Origin: Bugula neritina
Taxonomy: Eukaryota; Bryozoa; Gymnolaemata; Cheilostomatida; Bugulidae
DNA: 60,000 nt
Assembly (NCBI GenBank): GCA_964035545.1
Contig: OZ037767.1
Location: 4,403,680-4,463,679 of the forward strand
Reading direction: 5' to 3'
Below, one piece after another: positions 25,275 to 38,600 of the stretch. The position numbers and the translations under genes were made by a program. Within the stretch, counting starts at the first letter, position 1. The number at the start of each line of letters is the position of its first letter. Below the pieces are notes generated by a model. The model saw only the letters and a list, made by a program, of their open reading frames with translations. It had not been told where the DNA came from and made no database searches.

Positions 25275-28200
25275 TTAACGTCCAATCTTTCCCAGCCTTT
25301 GGTCAGTTTTGGGGTTGGCTGTAACATTTTGGACGATGACCAGTGCTTCATTGATTTGACTTTGTAATTGCCTAAGATTCTGTATGTGCAGTAGCCTTAG
25401 GATCTTAACAGCTTCTTCAGTAACATAGTCTACAATGAGTACAAGACAGCTCAAAGAAGAGCTAAAATGAAGTATTACATTATATTGTAGGCAGCACTAC
25501 ACAATTTATTACACCTACTTCAGGTTGCAAATCAACAAAACAATTGATTTATCTAGAATTATTATAAAGCAATAACTGAAACCCAACACAAGCCCATATT
25601 ATTTACAGATTGGCTGCGTATACTGAAACAGAAAGAAATAAGATACAACCGAAGCTTTCAAGATAGAAAATCGTTTCTGAATAGAGGCCCACTTATCTAG
25701 ACACTAAATTTGAGTTGTTGGTGGAAGTAAAACAATAAAGCTAAACCAACCATCACTTAAAATAGTCCTGTAGCCCAAGGCACAGGAAGGTCAATTTCAA
25801 AAAGAAGGCGGAAAGTACGAGCACTTGGGTATTAACACAATAGCCCGGGCAACAAGAGATATAGCAAATCATGAGATAAAGCAAACCAAAGGTTGGAACA
25901 GGTGCATAACAACTTGTTTCAAAGTACATTATTGGTCAAGCTATGGCAGTAGAAGGTAGTCATCCCCCTTTGTATAAAAAAGTGCTCTACAACCTAACAC
26001 CTTATTTTTACAACGAAACTTCTGTGTGGAACTATGCAGCTTTTTTTGTCAATAAGATCATCAAATATTTTACATGATCTGTGCTAATAGAATTACACAT
26101 GATGAGCATAAAGCAATTGTATAAACTCAGTGTATATTTGTGAGATACAATATGATGAAACAGAGATGAGCTATAACACACCCTTCATAAGTGATGTGCT
26201 ATTTAGACTGAAGATTGACTGACTCAATTATTAACTTTTCATATTGATTCACAAAACTTGTATAAACTACATCAACAAGTGCACCCCCAAATTATACTAG
26301 AGTAGATACTTTTGGAAGAAGACAACTCTTTAGAACTTGCATTTTTCGGTTTTGAAAGAAAATCAAATTACAGCAAAACTGGCTAGATGTGACATTAAAA
26401 TGGATTTTGTTATGAATGGGATTCCCAGGTTATGTGATGTCTATAGTTACAATCTCAGCCTGGTGTTGAGTAATGGTGAATAGGAAAAATAATATGAACA
26501 CAGAGCCATACTTTCAAAATCTAGAAAGTTCTAATTTACCAGCTGCAATAACTTAACAAGAACACCATAGAAAATTGGTGTCCCATCTTTACCAACAATA
26601 GTGCTCCCTTCATATCTCACGGATCTGCTTCTCACAAAATCCCATAGTTCACGAGAAGGGCTTGGACCCCTTTTGTGGCTGAATTTAATGGGTCTGCGAG
26701 TTAAAGCTGGTATTATACTATGTCACTAATCGAGGTTTCGGGACCATAGTTTAGACTTTAGTGAGATACGGAGGGAGCACCATGAGCTATCAACTGTATT
26801 GCCCTTGTATAGTTGCCAGTGTCAGAATATGTAGTGCCATTAAAGCTCATTATTCATTCTAGTAGGTTCCATTAGCCTGTTATATAACAGGTAGTAGGCT
26901 GCTGTCTAAGTGGGCTAATAAATATAACTGATAAGCACTGCTATCAGTAGTACTTTCTGCACCAGTATTGCTTTAATTACTGGTGGTTGCTTAGTAGACT
27001 GCACACAGGGTAAGCCGAGCTCAAAACTCAAAACATCTAAACAAAAATCTTACTTATAACCTTTCCAGAATAATATTCCTTCCAGAGTAGTTCACGTGAA
27101 AGTCTTAGAGAATTTAGAAGTTGTAATCTGAAAAATCTAGACTGCAGGTAATGAAATGCTTGAAAGCTGAAAAGGTTTCCTGCTATTTAGGTGATGCATA
27201 TTCAAGTAATTAGGAAACTGTAGACTCAATATCCTGGCCTTAATGACAATTATGATTGAGTTAAGCGAAACTGATGGTCTGCTAGTTAGATAGAACTTGG
27301 TTACTGTACACTATAGTGAATGTACTAGATACAGTCAATAATATAGTAGAAGATTGTCTGTTCGTTCTATAACCCTATATTCTAATAGAATGCAACTCGT
27401 TCACACAACAATAAATCCTTGCATACGTCTAATATTTTTTTAATTTTATTGAATGCATGTAAGTTCTATTTTAAAATCAATATTTAGATGATGCTAAAAG
27501 ACTATTAAGTGATAAACACTACTACGTTAAAGACCCATCATATGAGCACAACTCCACAAAGTCAATAAATTGTGCTAGTATAGCATGAAGTACATACCTC
27601 CAGTATGAAAGCCCATGTCAACTGATTCTAATAGGAGCTTGTCTTTGCTACCATCATCACCACCAGCTGAATACAGTTCCAAACCTTCCTTAGACAGCCT
27701 TTCTTTGACTAGTTTACAGATGGCCTTGGAGTGAAACATATAAATTAATACACTAAATTATATTATTAGCTTCACAAAGTTATCAAGGTCATTATAAGTA
27801 CTAAAGCACAAGGAAGTTGTTTTCCTGTTTTTGCAGGTAATTAGAGCTGCAGGGACAACATCACGGAAATGTCTGGATAACACACTAAATAGAAGCCGGC
27901 ATTGAACTTAAGTCGTGAGACGAGTAAATACAAGTCTAAAGTCCCCAAGTTGAACGATCACTTTGCACCAAACTAATTCACAATCAAATTCATCTGAAAA
28001 TTGCTGTATTGTAAAATAAACACAAATCACGAGACACTCCAGTCTGGAATACACAGAATGTGAGCAAATAACTACCTTCAGAACCTCTTTGTGGTCGTGG
28101 TGAGGTGGAATCTGTAACAAGGTGGCCAAAGTGGTAATTCCAGCCTTCATGGCTTCATCATCAAAATCGAGAGAATCCAAAGGGTTGGAGGAGGGAGCTA

Positions 28201-29748
28201 CGTCTTTACTAGCGGAATTCGTTTGCCTTGTACATTTCCTGAAATACAATTATTTCTAAAAAACAGGATATGATTCCTTACATCAACAAGAATATAAGCC
28301 ACTAATAGAGTTTGGAGATTTTAGAACATTATTAAAGAGTTATTCACTCCTACAGATAGTCAATAAGGATGTGATAACTCCACAATTTACAACAACTTGT
28401 GCATTAAATAAAATACAAATTGACAAAAGATTGTATTCTTAAAAACTCCATGGAAGTTTAGGAAAATTTAAATTGCACTTCCATTTGTCAGTAATTTTAC
28501 TTTCTTTAGCAACCCGCACGATAGTAAAACAGGGACAAAAATAAAATATGGTTCTAATTTCATGAACTATGATATTTTGACTTCCGACTTTGAACATCCA
28601 GTATGAACAAATTTTTTCAAAATCCAGAATTGAGCTGTTAGCATGTTTCTCATTAGGATAAATAGGAAATTCAACAAAACATGGTAAGAAAACTTCTAAC
28701 AAAACATTTATTGTACCTGTATCTTTGTGGATTTTCTCCATAAACCAACCTTACAGCTAACCCTAGCAACCAGTCAGTAATGACTGGCGAGTTTGTACGG
28801 TCAGTATGAGGGCAGCTAAGGTCGTCTAAATACTGCAAGACAGACACATTTATATATAAAATCATTCACACCAAGTGTAGACAACTCTTCAAACACACCA
28901 TTGAGATGGGCATAATGTGTGTTGTATGTAATTCCAATCTCATGTATAGCTCAGAGTTGGAAACTTTTTAGAAATGGCAATGTGTGAACAGTTGTTAGCT
29001 ATAGTCTGGATGAGGGTTTAAATAAAGTAGTAGTGTTTAGTAACCCAGTTATCAAACTGTATATCTACAGGCTATAGACAGAGGCTAAATTAGAACTCCG
29101 ACTAAACTTTAATTAGTAAACACTAAAATATAATCACACAAAGGTTAGCAAAACTGATAGCCTGTGATATAATAAACTACAAGCAAGCGAGTGGAAGGAC
29201 ACCTTGCTAAATGCTCTTTGCCAAGAGGAAATATCAGAAGTCTTCCTCAAAGCAGCGCGGTCTTCAATCTTATAGTGACGGATTTTCTGATCTTCCAACC
29301 ATATTACTAATTCTTGAAACTTCTTCTGATCTACGTAAAAATAAACAAATAACTACCCGTGACGGCAGTCTAACACGAGATGCCAAAACAACAATTAATA
29401 AATGAAATATAATTAGGGTACTTTTGTTATGGTATAAAACTTAAGGCATATCATAACATACGAGACTTTGTATAAAAATCGTTTAGTCTCTAAGCCAGCC
29501 AATATTGAATTACAGACTGGAAATGTGAATATGGTGATGAAGCAAATCGATTGGTTGGTCCAAAATACTTCTTAAAAATTAACTAAGATAATAATTATTC
29601 TTGGAATTTATTCAACAGCTGGTAAAATTAAAATTATAATTAAAAAAATGTGAATTTAAACTAGTTGTTATTATATCAATATGATACCTGAGTGATCAAA
29701 TTCACTGATGCCTGGGTATCCAAGAGCTTTTAGTTTTCTGGCAAACAT
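25275..29748 (-). CDS. RTRAF: RNA transcription, translation and transport factor (hCLE/CGI-99)
   Basis: Six exons on the minus strand: 29748-29688, 29330-29203, 28832-28717, 28238-28076, 27724-27598, 25429-25275. They total 750 nt, so 249 residues (human 244), with GT..AG introns and matching phases. Strong family matches in order: MFARKLKALGYP at the N-terminus, VIWLEDQKIRHYKIEDR, DWLLGLAVRLVYGENP, TTLATLLQIP, ICKLVKERLS, ILRLLHIQNLRQLQ, and the end NPKTDQRLGKIGR. Known role: subunit of the tRNA-splicing ligase complex with RTCB, DDX1 and FAM98; it also shuttles in RNA transport granules and contacts RNA polymerase II. The region of residues 115-135 is poorly conserved, as expected. The last intron (25430-27597) holds an inverted-repeat element. 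An acceptor-like TTTCAG lies 30 nt before the ATG on the minus strand. Confidence 0.96.
25430..27597. other. last intron of RTRAF
   Basis: A 2.2-kb AT-rich intron, the longest of the gene. Its only distinct content is the terminal-inverted-repeat element at 26601-26780. Confidence 0.7.
26601..26780. mobile_element. 180-bp MITE-like element, copy 2
   Basis: Its ends form terminal inverted repeats of 20 nt with 18 matches: GTGCTCCCTTCATATCTCAC at the left, and the reverse complement of the right end reads GTGCTCCCTCCGTATCTCAC. It has no coding capacity. A second, decayed copy is at 14191-14393. No clear target-site duplication is visible, so the transposon superfamily is not assigned. Confidence 0.75.
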
Positions 29749-29778
29749 AACTCACTCGATGTAATGCTGATGGCACAT

Positions 29779-30283
29779 CTGAAAATATTATTTATAATAA
29801 ACTAAGGGACATAAATCCAACAGAAGAAGTTGAGCAATACAAAATTTGCCTGAGTCGCACATAATGGCTAGAAACCTGCTTGATTGGCAACAATAAAATC
29901 ATTAGAATCACCAAAACATATTGAGCATGAGTTGCAGCAGAGATTAAGCTAGTTGAAGCAAAATTTAAACTTTAAAATTAAATGTTTCTTTTTACACAAA
30001 ATAGTACTATAAAATATTATACTAAATTTTAATATTACTTACAGTAATTGAGGTTGCAATTGTGAATATTAAAAGTCAAATAGTAATATATATATTACCA
30101 TAATATCTGCTTTTTGATTGTTAGCAATCAATGTATTGGAGACACAGAAAGTGATGAAACTGCAAAGTACAAAACCGTTTTTTAGCATCGACAGAAAAAG
30201 AGTTGCTATACTTTCAAATTATTGTTTTTCTTGGTATTATTTACCATTGCAGTATAGCTGGTACTATTAGCAAAACTATAACT
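29779..30283. other. AT-rich region upstream of RTRAF
   Basis: No coding potential is seen. An acceptor-like TTTCAG on the minus strand ends at 29779, so a 5'UTR intron or a trans-splice site is possible. A nine-codon upstream frame (ATG to TGA) would begin right after that acceptor. Confidence 0.4.
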
Positions 30284-31060
30284 CTAAGACTAAATATTAC
30301 TCTTAGTGTTACTATTAGCCTTAGGCCTATTACTATCAGTATCACTATGTAATACTAATAAGACCAAGTTGAAGTTGAAGTTAAAAAGCTGACAATGACA
30401 GCAGTAGTAGTAATAGCAGAACTGAAAGAACGAGAAGTACTGGTATTGGGTCTAAAGCCTAGTAGTAGTAGACGTAGTAGTACCTGTACTGTAGCACTCT
30501 AGAAGAAGCAATATGAATATCAATATGAGTATAAATGGTAGAAATTCAAGTAGTCATTAGTACCAGTAGTACTACTAGTACTACTAGTACTACCACCACT
30601 ACTACTACTACTGTACTACTACTAGTACTAGTACTAGTGCTCAGTACAGGTACTGAGTACTGGCGTCTGGCACTGTTAGAGTCTTACTCTTACTCTTAGT
30701 CTAGAACTAGAAGTAGAAGTAATACTAAGTCTAATATTAATACTATAATAGTAATACTAATAGTAATTCATTAATTGTCTAATACAGTAAATGTAATACT
30801 AATAGTAATACTAATACAGTATTACTAATAGTGATAGTAATACTAATACTATTAGTAAATGTAATACTAATTTACTGACTAATACTAATAGTAATAGTAA
30901 TACTACTACTACTAGTACTAATAGTAATAGTAATACTTATACTTATAGTTATAGTAATACTAATAGTAATAGTAATAGTAATACCAATAGAGTAATACTA
31001 ATACTAATAGTAATACTAATACCGTGGCCGTAGTACTAGTACTAGGGGTGATACTGATAA
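30284..31060. repeat. long compound simple-sequence block (ACT/AGT/AAT)
   Basis: Nearly 800 nt made almost entirely of ACT, AGT, TAC, TAG and AAT triplets in changing order, with many short ACTAGT palindromes. Open frames through it, such as a minus-strand one at 31016-31216, are artefacts. Confidence 0.85.
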
Positions 31061-31944
31061 TACATTATTAGTTACTGCTAGCGTTACTATTAGTATAAAT
31101 ATTGTTAAAATACTCAGTAGAGACGTAATTTTTAGTGCTATGATAATGAATTTGAAGCAAAAGCGTGCAACCACTGAGCTGGAATAATTATTGAGTTCAT
31201 TGCGTGCAACCATCAAAAGTTATGTTGATGTATTTTGCCGAGTCGAATTAAACCATATTGAAATTGTTAATGTTTAAAACCACTGAGCTGGAATAGACCA
31301 TTAATAATTATTAAGTTAATAATTAATAATTATACCGTTAATAATTATTGAGTTCATTGTTTAAAACGGAAAAGCGCCGTTAATTTTTTTGAGCGGCTTT
31401 AACAACATCGAAAGAAAACTACTATCCTTTGGATACGTCCGAAACATATTTTGCTACTAATAAATAAGTACGCCAAAAAGATTTTTACAGCTAAAATATT
31501 TCAAAATTATTTTTATGCTTTTTAAGATTTTAAAATAATTTTTTTTTACTTTATATCAAATTTGTTAGCAGCTTCATTTAAAGTAGAATTTTTTTCCAAT
31601 TTAAAATTTAGCTCATTGAATGCGCATTAGCTTCTTATTCCACCAATGACAGCTTGTCTTGGTAACTACTAAATTTTGATGTACTGTACATACACATTGG
31701 CCTTGGAATAATCACAATAGTTGTAGTAATTTGATGAAATAGAATACGGATACCGCTACACTGTTTTCAGTTTATCTTTGAATAAATGTAATTTAACGAG
31801 TTTATTACACCGTTACACTTACTGTTAGAAAAGAATAATTTGTATTTTATTACATTTACTAAGTCTAAAGTTAAAGTAATATATTTATAATATTATTTAT
31901 TCTTTAATTATATATTTATAAGATAAACTTTAAGTATTCTAAAT
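31061..31944. other. AT-rich DNA between simple-sequence blocks
   Basis: It contains a short internal duplication (ACCACTGAGCTGGAATA at about 31170 and 31280; TAATAATTATTGAGTTCATTG-like segments nearby). No gene is recognised. Confidence 0.5.
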
Positions 31945-32161
31945 CTATTACTATTACTATTAGTATTAGTATAACTATAAGTATAAGTACTAATTATAAC
32001 ATTAAGTTTAACATTAAATCACTTTAATAAATTATAAATAACAATAACTATAAGTATAACATTAAGTTTAACTATACACTTTGACTTACAGTTACACTTA
32101 CAGTACGAGTGTCACTGTCAGTATGAGTATGACTATGTGTAACTGTATACTAGTACTCATA
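31945..32161. repeat. simple-sequence block 5' of the retrotransposon fragment
   Basis: TATTACTATTAG, AACTATAAGT and ACTTACAGTTACAC type repeats run up to the point where reverse-transcriptase homology starts. They supply the spurious first 27 codons of the open frame. Confidence 0.6.
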
Positions 32162-33145
32162 CATAAGTTAAGCGTCGTTGATGGAATTAATCCTCACATA
32201 CTCCGATGGCTCCAGAATTTTTTGACAAAGCGAGAGCAGCAAGTAATCATAGATGGCCACTCTTCTGGTAGATTACCAGTCTTTTCTGGCGTTCCACAGG
32301 GCTCTGTCCTGGGGCCCACCCTATTCCTTCTTTACATCAATGATCTCCCTGATCTACTAAGTTGCAGTGTCAGTTTATTTGCTGATGACACACTGATTTT
32401 TCAAGAGGTAGACTCCCTAGATGATGTCCGAAAATTCCAAAAGAATATTGAACAGATTGAGAATTGGTCTCTGAAGTGGAAAATGCCGTTCAACTCTTCA
32501 AAATGCCGAATCATGTCATTTGGCAAAGATTCCCAAATTCTACCATCATATCGACTAGGGGGAGAAACATTGCCCTACGTAGATGAGATTACCTACCTTG
32601 GAGTTACACTACAATCTAACCTCAAGTTTCACAGCCACATAACTAAGAAAATAAACAAAGCATACAAGGTTCTTGGCATGCTAAAGCTATCCCTCTATGG
32701 AGCTCCCAAGAAAGCAAAGCTGCTGGCATATATGACTCTCTGCAGACCTATACTAGAATACGCTGCAACCACTTGGGATCCTGTAACAAAGCAACTTGTG
32801 AAAGAAATTGAGTTAGTCCAGAACCGAGCTATTAGATTCATCTGCTGTCTCAAAGGCCGGGAGGCTAGCATCAGTGATGCAAGAGAACAACTCAACATAT
32901 CATCACTGGAAGATCGTCGCAAAAGCCTACGAATAACCCTCCTTTTGAAGATCTTGTCCAAAGAAGAATGTCATCAGGCATTATCTTCCAGCTACACTGA
33001 ACTGACAAGGGACAAATCAACCGCTACGGTTACCACGAGGGCTGCCTCTAACGAAATACCAACTGCGATATCTGCCATGTGCACAGCATATCATAACAGC
33101 TTCCTACCGCGCACTATTAGAGACCTAAGAATTGGAACTCCCTAA
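32081..33145 (+). pseudogene. non-LTR reverse transcriptase, C-terminal part
   Basis: The open frame covers 354 codons, but only residues 28-354 (from HKLSVVDGINPHILRWLQNF) look like RT; the start is simple repeat. Visible motifs: GVPQGSVLGPTLFLLYINDL (RT block 4), LFADDTLIF with the catalytic FADD pair, LKWKMPFNSSKC, YLGVTLQSNLKFHSHI, and a thumb/C-terminal region to LPRTIRDLRIGTP. Full-length LINE ORF2 proteins have an AP-type endonuclease upstream, which is missing. There is no stop or frameshift across nearly 1 kb, which suggests a fairly recent insertion. It cannot be autonomous. Confidence 0.88.
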
Positions 33146-33325
33146 ATACTTGATAAATGATAACCTGAAAGGTACTACAATTACCAAATTTAAAATGCAT
33201 AATGTATGCAAATACAGTTATAATTCTATGTCAACTGTATTGTAACAAGCTGCTGAGGCACGCCTCTTGCGCCTTATGGTGATCTAGCGTGTGCTAAAGT
33301 CGAAGTAAGTAGAAGTAAGTAATAC
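32162..33325 (+). mobile_element. 5'-truncated non-LTR retrotransposon (LINE)
   Basis: It comprises the RT 3' half, a 3'UTR of about 180 nt, and a tail of GAAGTAAGTA-like repeats (about 33300-33323) as seen in CR1/Jockey-type LINEs that end in short tandem repeats rather than poly(A). The endonuclease and the first RT blocks are absent, as expected from incomplete target-primed reverse transcription. Clade assignment is tentative. Confidence 0.85.
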
Positions 33326-35692
33326 GATATACTCATACTCCTACGGCTACTGTGTCCGTATAGACTTCGATTTATAATTAATTTAGTTAATACTTTAAGT
33401 TTATAGTATTTTATTTATATTTATATTATTATAGTAATCCCTATACTTATAGTTATAGTAACAATAATAGTATTAGTATAAGTTAAGTGAATTCTACTTA
33501 TAGTACGAGTAATATTGTTGGTAATCTAATAGGTAATTTATTTTTCATACTTAGAGTAATGAGTAACTTGATCTTGTAATAATAAAAGTGAATATAGTTA
33601 TAGTATAGTATATACCGATACTGTTATACTTTTTTCAATTTTTTACTTCCCTTTTCAACATTTGTCTATGACTAATACTAGTAGTAATAGATGTAGTAAC
33701 CTGCAGTAGTGTATTTAATCTTTGAAAATAAATGAATATAACAACATCATTAAGTGGGTTAGTAAGTTATTATGATAATAGATAGTCTTAGACTAACGGT
33801 TTCAGTTAATAATTTTAAAATTTTATTAAGTTGATGAATAATTATTGATGTTGTCATAATGATAATTATAATACAAATCAAAACACCGAATGTTACAATT
33901 CTTATTTAGGTTGACTTTGATCAATCATAGAAGTATGATCACTGAACCACTCAATCACATATTATCATCGTTATTACTAAACGACTTTGACTGACTGACT
34001 AGCTGACTGACTGACTGCTCTCTATGGTTATTATTATTTGCTCATCTGCTTGTGTGCTGCTTGTTCTATAGTATACTGATTTTCTCAAATATGCTATGTC
34101 ACCATATATATGTAAATGGAGTGTTTAGTTTGAAGCTGTTATATAAACATAGTTGATGATTAAAACAAAACTTGCAAACTTGCTGTAACCTACTCTAAAT
34201 GTATGACATTGTAATCAGGGGGCTCTTTACAATATTTTTTTCTTCATTTTTACATCATAGAAACAAATGATATAGCTTTCTGTAAAATAGGATTTTTCCA
34301 CTTGTGGGAAGGAGCAATGTTATCTGTTGGAAAATAGGGTATTGTTATTGGAGTGCTATAGGCTGAGCTGAGAATTAGGTGGTATTTAAGGCAATTCCTT
34401 TTACCATTACATTGTGTTGGTTATCAGCTTATTACAACATTCAATTTTATTCACAAGATTGTGGTGGGCAGGGCTAGTAAATCAAATTCAAGCTCTTAGT
34501 TTTACAGTTTTGAATTTGATAGAGGATCTTGGACTTAATAGGCTCGCATTGTCATACCTTGGATAGTATGTAGGAAGTGGCTATTGCACAAAATTACTAT
34601 GACTTGCTTAACCTTTGAGGTGCAGCTTGGATTTAAGACTGTCTGAGTACGAAGCTCACACCTGCTCAATTAGCACTCATTTAGTAATCCTAATAGTTTT
34701 AAAACAAGTGTACATCTCTCGTGAAGTTTTTCTGATATTAAAGATGTGCGTTACAGCTACTTTGCAGAAAGTTTTTAAGGAGTGTTGAAGATGTAACTGT
34801 AGAATAGTTAAAAGAATTAGTTTGAGCAAGTTCTGTAATGTAGCAATAAGTAGTGTTTTGTTGTACTTTTCAAACAGACAAGTTTCTAATTAAGATGGCC
34901 GTTTGACTACCCAAAATGTTTTGTAAATAAAGTTGGTGATGGAATTGGTTTAGTCCTCAGCATTGACCAATTGGTTTATAGCTAAAATAATAAGCAGTTT
35001 TTCAATCTAGAATAATATCCTACTTAGAGGGTGGGAATTTAGGTTGGAGACTTTTGATAAAGCTAGACGTATGGAATTTAATTTGTTATTTTCACAGGAC
35101 ACTGTGTTAGTAAAATAACACATGTTTAACAGAGATTTTAAAGTAAACTATTTATCGGTGACATATCTTAGAAATCTGTCTTAAGGTGGGCGCTGCAGTT
35201 TTGGCATTTCATCAATCACTTCTGCCTTCTAATCATGACACTCTTTATTTATTTACTTTTAGTACGAATTTTTTGCATGACTCTCAGCCAGCAATGAACT
35301 GTTGACACGGCAGTCATGAGCATAAACGTTGGAAATATAATGCCTTAAGATAACAGTCTTTGCTTTGGATACAAGTTAATTTGTTTTCATTGTTTATACA
35401 TAACTTGAATTCTTCAAGATACCGAGGCTCGCTCTGATTACGTTGCCAGTTCGTTCTGTGACAAGTGATTGCCAAGGGTTTTTTCTGCAAACACTCATTT
35501 TCAATATGTCAATTGGCTTAATAGTTGGCAAAGGTTTCGAATTGCGTAACTCACAGGGCATTTTATCTTACTTGTAGAGAAGAGTAGTCTAAGGATTAAG
35601 GTAAACACTGATTGGATTATCTGCACCCGTCTTCGTATTTGATTTTCTCAACCTTTACAAGATCTCCATGTCATAGAGGTGACCTAATTTAG
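33326..35692. other. intergenic DNA upstream of CCDC88
   Basis: It starts with simple TA/AGT-type sequence (about 33330-33700), a short GACT repeat near 33985-34016, then non-repetitive AT-rich DNA. No exon was recognised. The CCDC88 promoter is presumably here but no core element is convincing. Confidence 0.45.
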
Positions 35693-35696
35693 AGAG

Positions 35697-38600
35697 ATGA
35701 CGGAGGAAGCATCTCCTCGTATACAGTTTAAGTTACTTTCCTCCCCTCTGGTGGCATGGGTAAGTCTGCCCTTAACTAGAGTAAGCCTATTGACTTACCT
35801 TATACCCAAAGAGTGTACGTGAGTAAATCTTTTAAATGCAGAGACGTACCTTAGACCCAAATCTCAGATAATCCCAATATTAAATATCTGAAATTTTCAC
35901 GAAGTTGTAGGAAACTTTCTGGTGTTGTTTTCTCGTATGCTCTAATTTTCAGACATTGTTCTCTTTACAGGAAGTTAGATTCGCCCAATACATTAATTAA
36001 ATCAGTGTTTGGCCGAATGGTCATTGTATCATATAATGTATATACTTATCTACTGTATGATGAACTAATTGTTTTCTAGCAACAATAAATATGAAAATCA
36101 GCAGCTAGTGATAACAAATGTAGGGTGTTGTGATGATAAAGCTATTGAGTTTAACACACTTGATAGGATGTGTGAATAAACCTTTATGAGAGAGTGGTAA
36201 AGGAAATTAAAATTTGAAACAACTTGCACTTTCCTTCTCTTTGATTGAAAATTGAAGCATTTTATTAGATCCCAACATATAAGCCAACTTGAATGATTGG
36301 CTACTCATTAGGACTATGTTTTAGGAGTTTTGGTGTATTGTAACACTCATGATTTGTGTCTGTCTGTTCAGATAAGCCTATTCAAGACGGAGGGGGATAA
36401 TTCACAGAAAGATAGCCCTGAAGAAGTAACTGTGAGCTACAGAGAGCTGTATCAGGGTAATTTTCTGAGGAATGTCATAAAACAAATGTGAGTAATTACA
36501 AACTCATAATTTCTCTTCTGAACAGCGAATATTTCAGTACAAAGAGATTGAGTTGTTTTCATATTCCACATTCTTTCATAATAGCCCAGTATGAACAATA
36601 TTGCCATACTTTCTTTATTACTATTATAATGAACATATGAGTAGAATACATAAATGTGTCTGGGTAGATTCTCTCAACATATATGAGCAGTTTCATTCAT
36701 ATTGCTTGTTACAGCATAGTAAATGTACAGTACATAAGCATACCTTACTGCATGCCATTGTGTGAACTTACAATTGAATTATTAATGTATAAAGTTAATG
36801 TGTTCAACCAACTGGACAGCTCTATTCAATATGGGCTTGTAATACTGCATAACTGCTCTCTATTAACTGTTGAAGTTGGCAATGTGTTGGGGCAGGAGGT
36901 GTTATGTTGGTTAAAATGTTTTTGTTTTTGTCAACTGAGGTAAAAGGAACTGGCTGACACTGATAGATGCCTTGCAGTTAGAGAAAGTTTCGTGCATTCG
37001 TCAAGTGTTTTGTGTCCTGAGAGATTTCCTCTGGTTGTTGTCTCCCTTGCTCAACAATCATCTTCAATTTCCAGAGTCTGAGTAGCGTTGAGTTTAATGC
37101 TGGTAGAATATGAAGGTGACACCAGTTTTTGTCTTGTGAAGTTTAGGTTAGAAGGCTATGTTGAAGTGAGAAATACACTGATTCTTTCAGCTTTACAGTC
37201 TCTGATACAGGCCAGTTCTTGATGATCAGTCAGTGTAGGGGAGAGGAAGGGGTGGAGAAAGGGTGGAGTAGAGGGAAGGGGTGGAGAGACTCATGTTATT
37301 ATTGAATACATATCGTTTTGTTCATTTGTTGGGCTCTTGCGACTGCCACTGGTGTGCTGAAGGTTGATCTCCCAAAGCTGGAAGTTCAGTCAAAAGATGT
37401 GAAACTTGGCTTTAGCTTTGATTTGTAAATTTTGGCTCTCGTTTTGGAGAATGATTTGTTTTCCCTTTGGCCATCTCTCAGTATTTATACTTATCTGGTC
37501 TTGTCGTTTCTCTCTTTCACCTTGACCTTTGAAGGTAGCTCTGCCGCATTTTGCCAGATGTCTTTTAAGCAACTTGACATTTAAAGCGGCCACACAAATT
37601 TTTATGAAGGTACTAAGACTGGTTTCAAAATAAGACGATGAATTCAACATACACCCCTTGTTCTATAATAGCATATGATGATGGATTTCTCCTTCAACTA
37701 TTCCCAGTGCTAATCTACTCTTAGTTGCACTGTGAGTGACACACAGCTTGTGACATGTCAGGAATTCGCTAATCAATTCAGTTTATATTGATCTTTTTCA
37801 TTCCTAGCAGATCAAAATGCAAGCTTGTAGATTACAGGAGTAAATGGATAACTTTGAGTAATTAGATTTTAGTTGCTAGCCATGTCTTTTGTTGTCCGGA
37901 CCAGTAGATATAATCAATTACAAATCGGCTGACTGCAATTTTATTACCTCTTTGCTACATAAACTTTTTAGAAGAATGTTCTTGCAGCTGCTAACTTTTG
38001 TTTGCCCTCTTTCTCTATCCTATGCCCACCTGGGACACGGTTATTATGATGTTGGAATCATAAATTGAGATTATCAGTTTTCTCTCGGACACATATGCTG
38101 TGTGTTGACATCTATATATGCAATGTTTGTAAGAGCAATAAGTGTTGGTTACTGCTCAATATACTCTTTTATACTAGTACTTAAAGCTGTTTGCAGTGCT
38201 GTCTTCTTATCTCACAGTCTCACTCTATGACTCATCCATTCTATGATTCATGTTCCTCTTATGTTGAAGTAGTCATTAAAACCGCATTGAATATGAGAAA
38301 GAAGTGCCTTGGGTATATCTGTATTCTATACTATACAGTTTGATAATACGGTTAGGGTACCTGTATAGTATTTAGTTGACTACTATGTGTGGTATGAAAT
38401 GTATGGGACTGAGTAATCCTAGTGAAGGAACAGACAATTTCTTTAAATATATATTTATATTTGCTCTGCGTATTTTGTAAAACACATTTATGTAGTTTTT
38501 CATTCTAGGTTTGAATATGGACTAAAATTTTGTTGACACTGCAAAAATATAATTTCTCTCTACAAATAGCACTTCACTTCCGTTGTGATATCACTATACT

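Noticed and set aside
30284-31060. CRISPR-like array
   Set aside because: Units are irregular triplets without spacers, in a eukaryotic nuclear context.
32695-32961. Minus-strand frame inside the retrotransposon
   Set aside because: Antisense shadow of the RT coding sequence.
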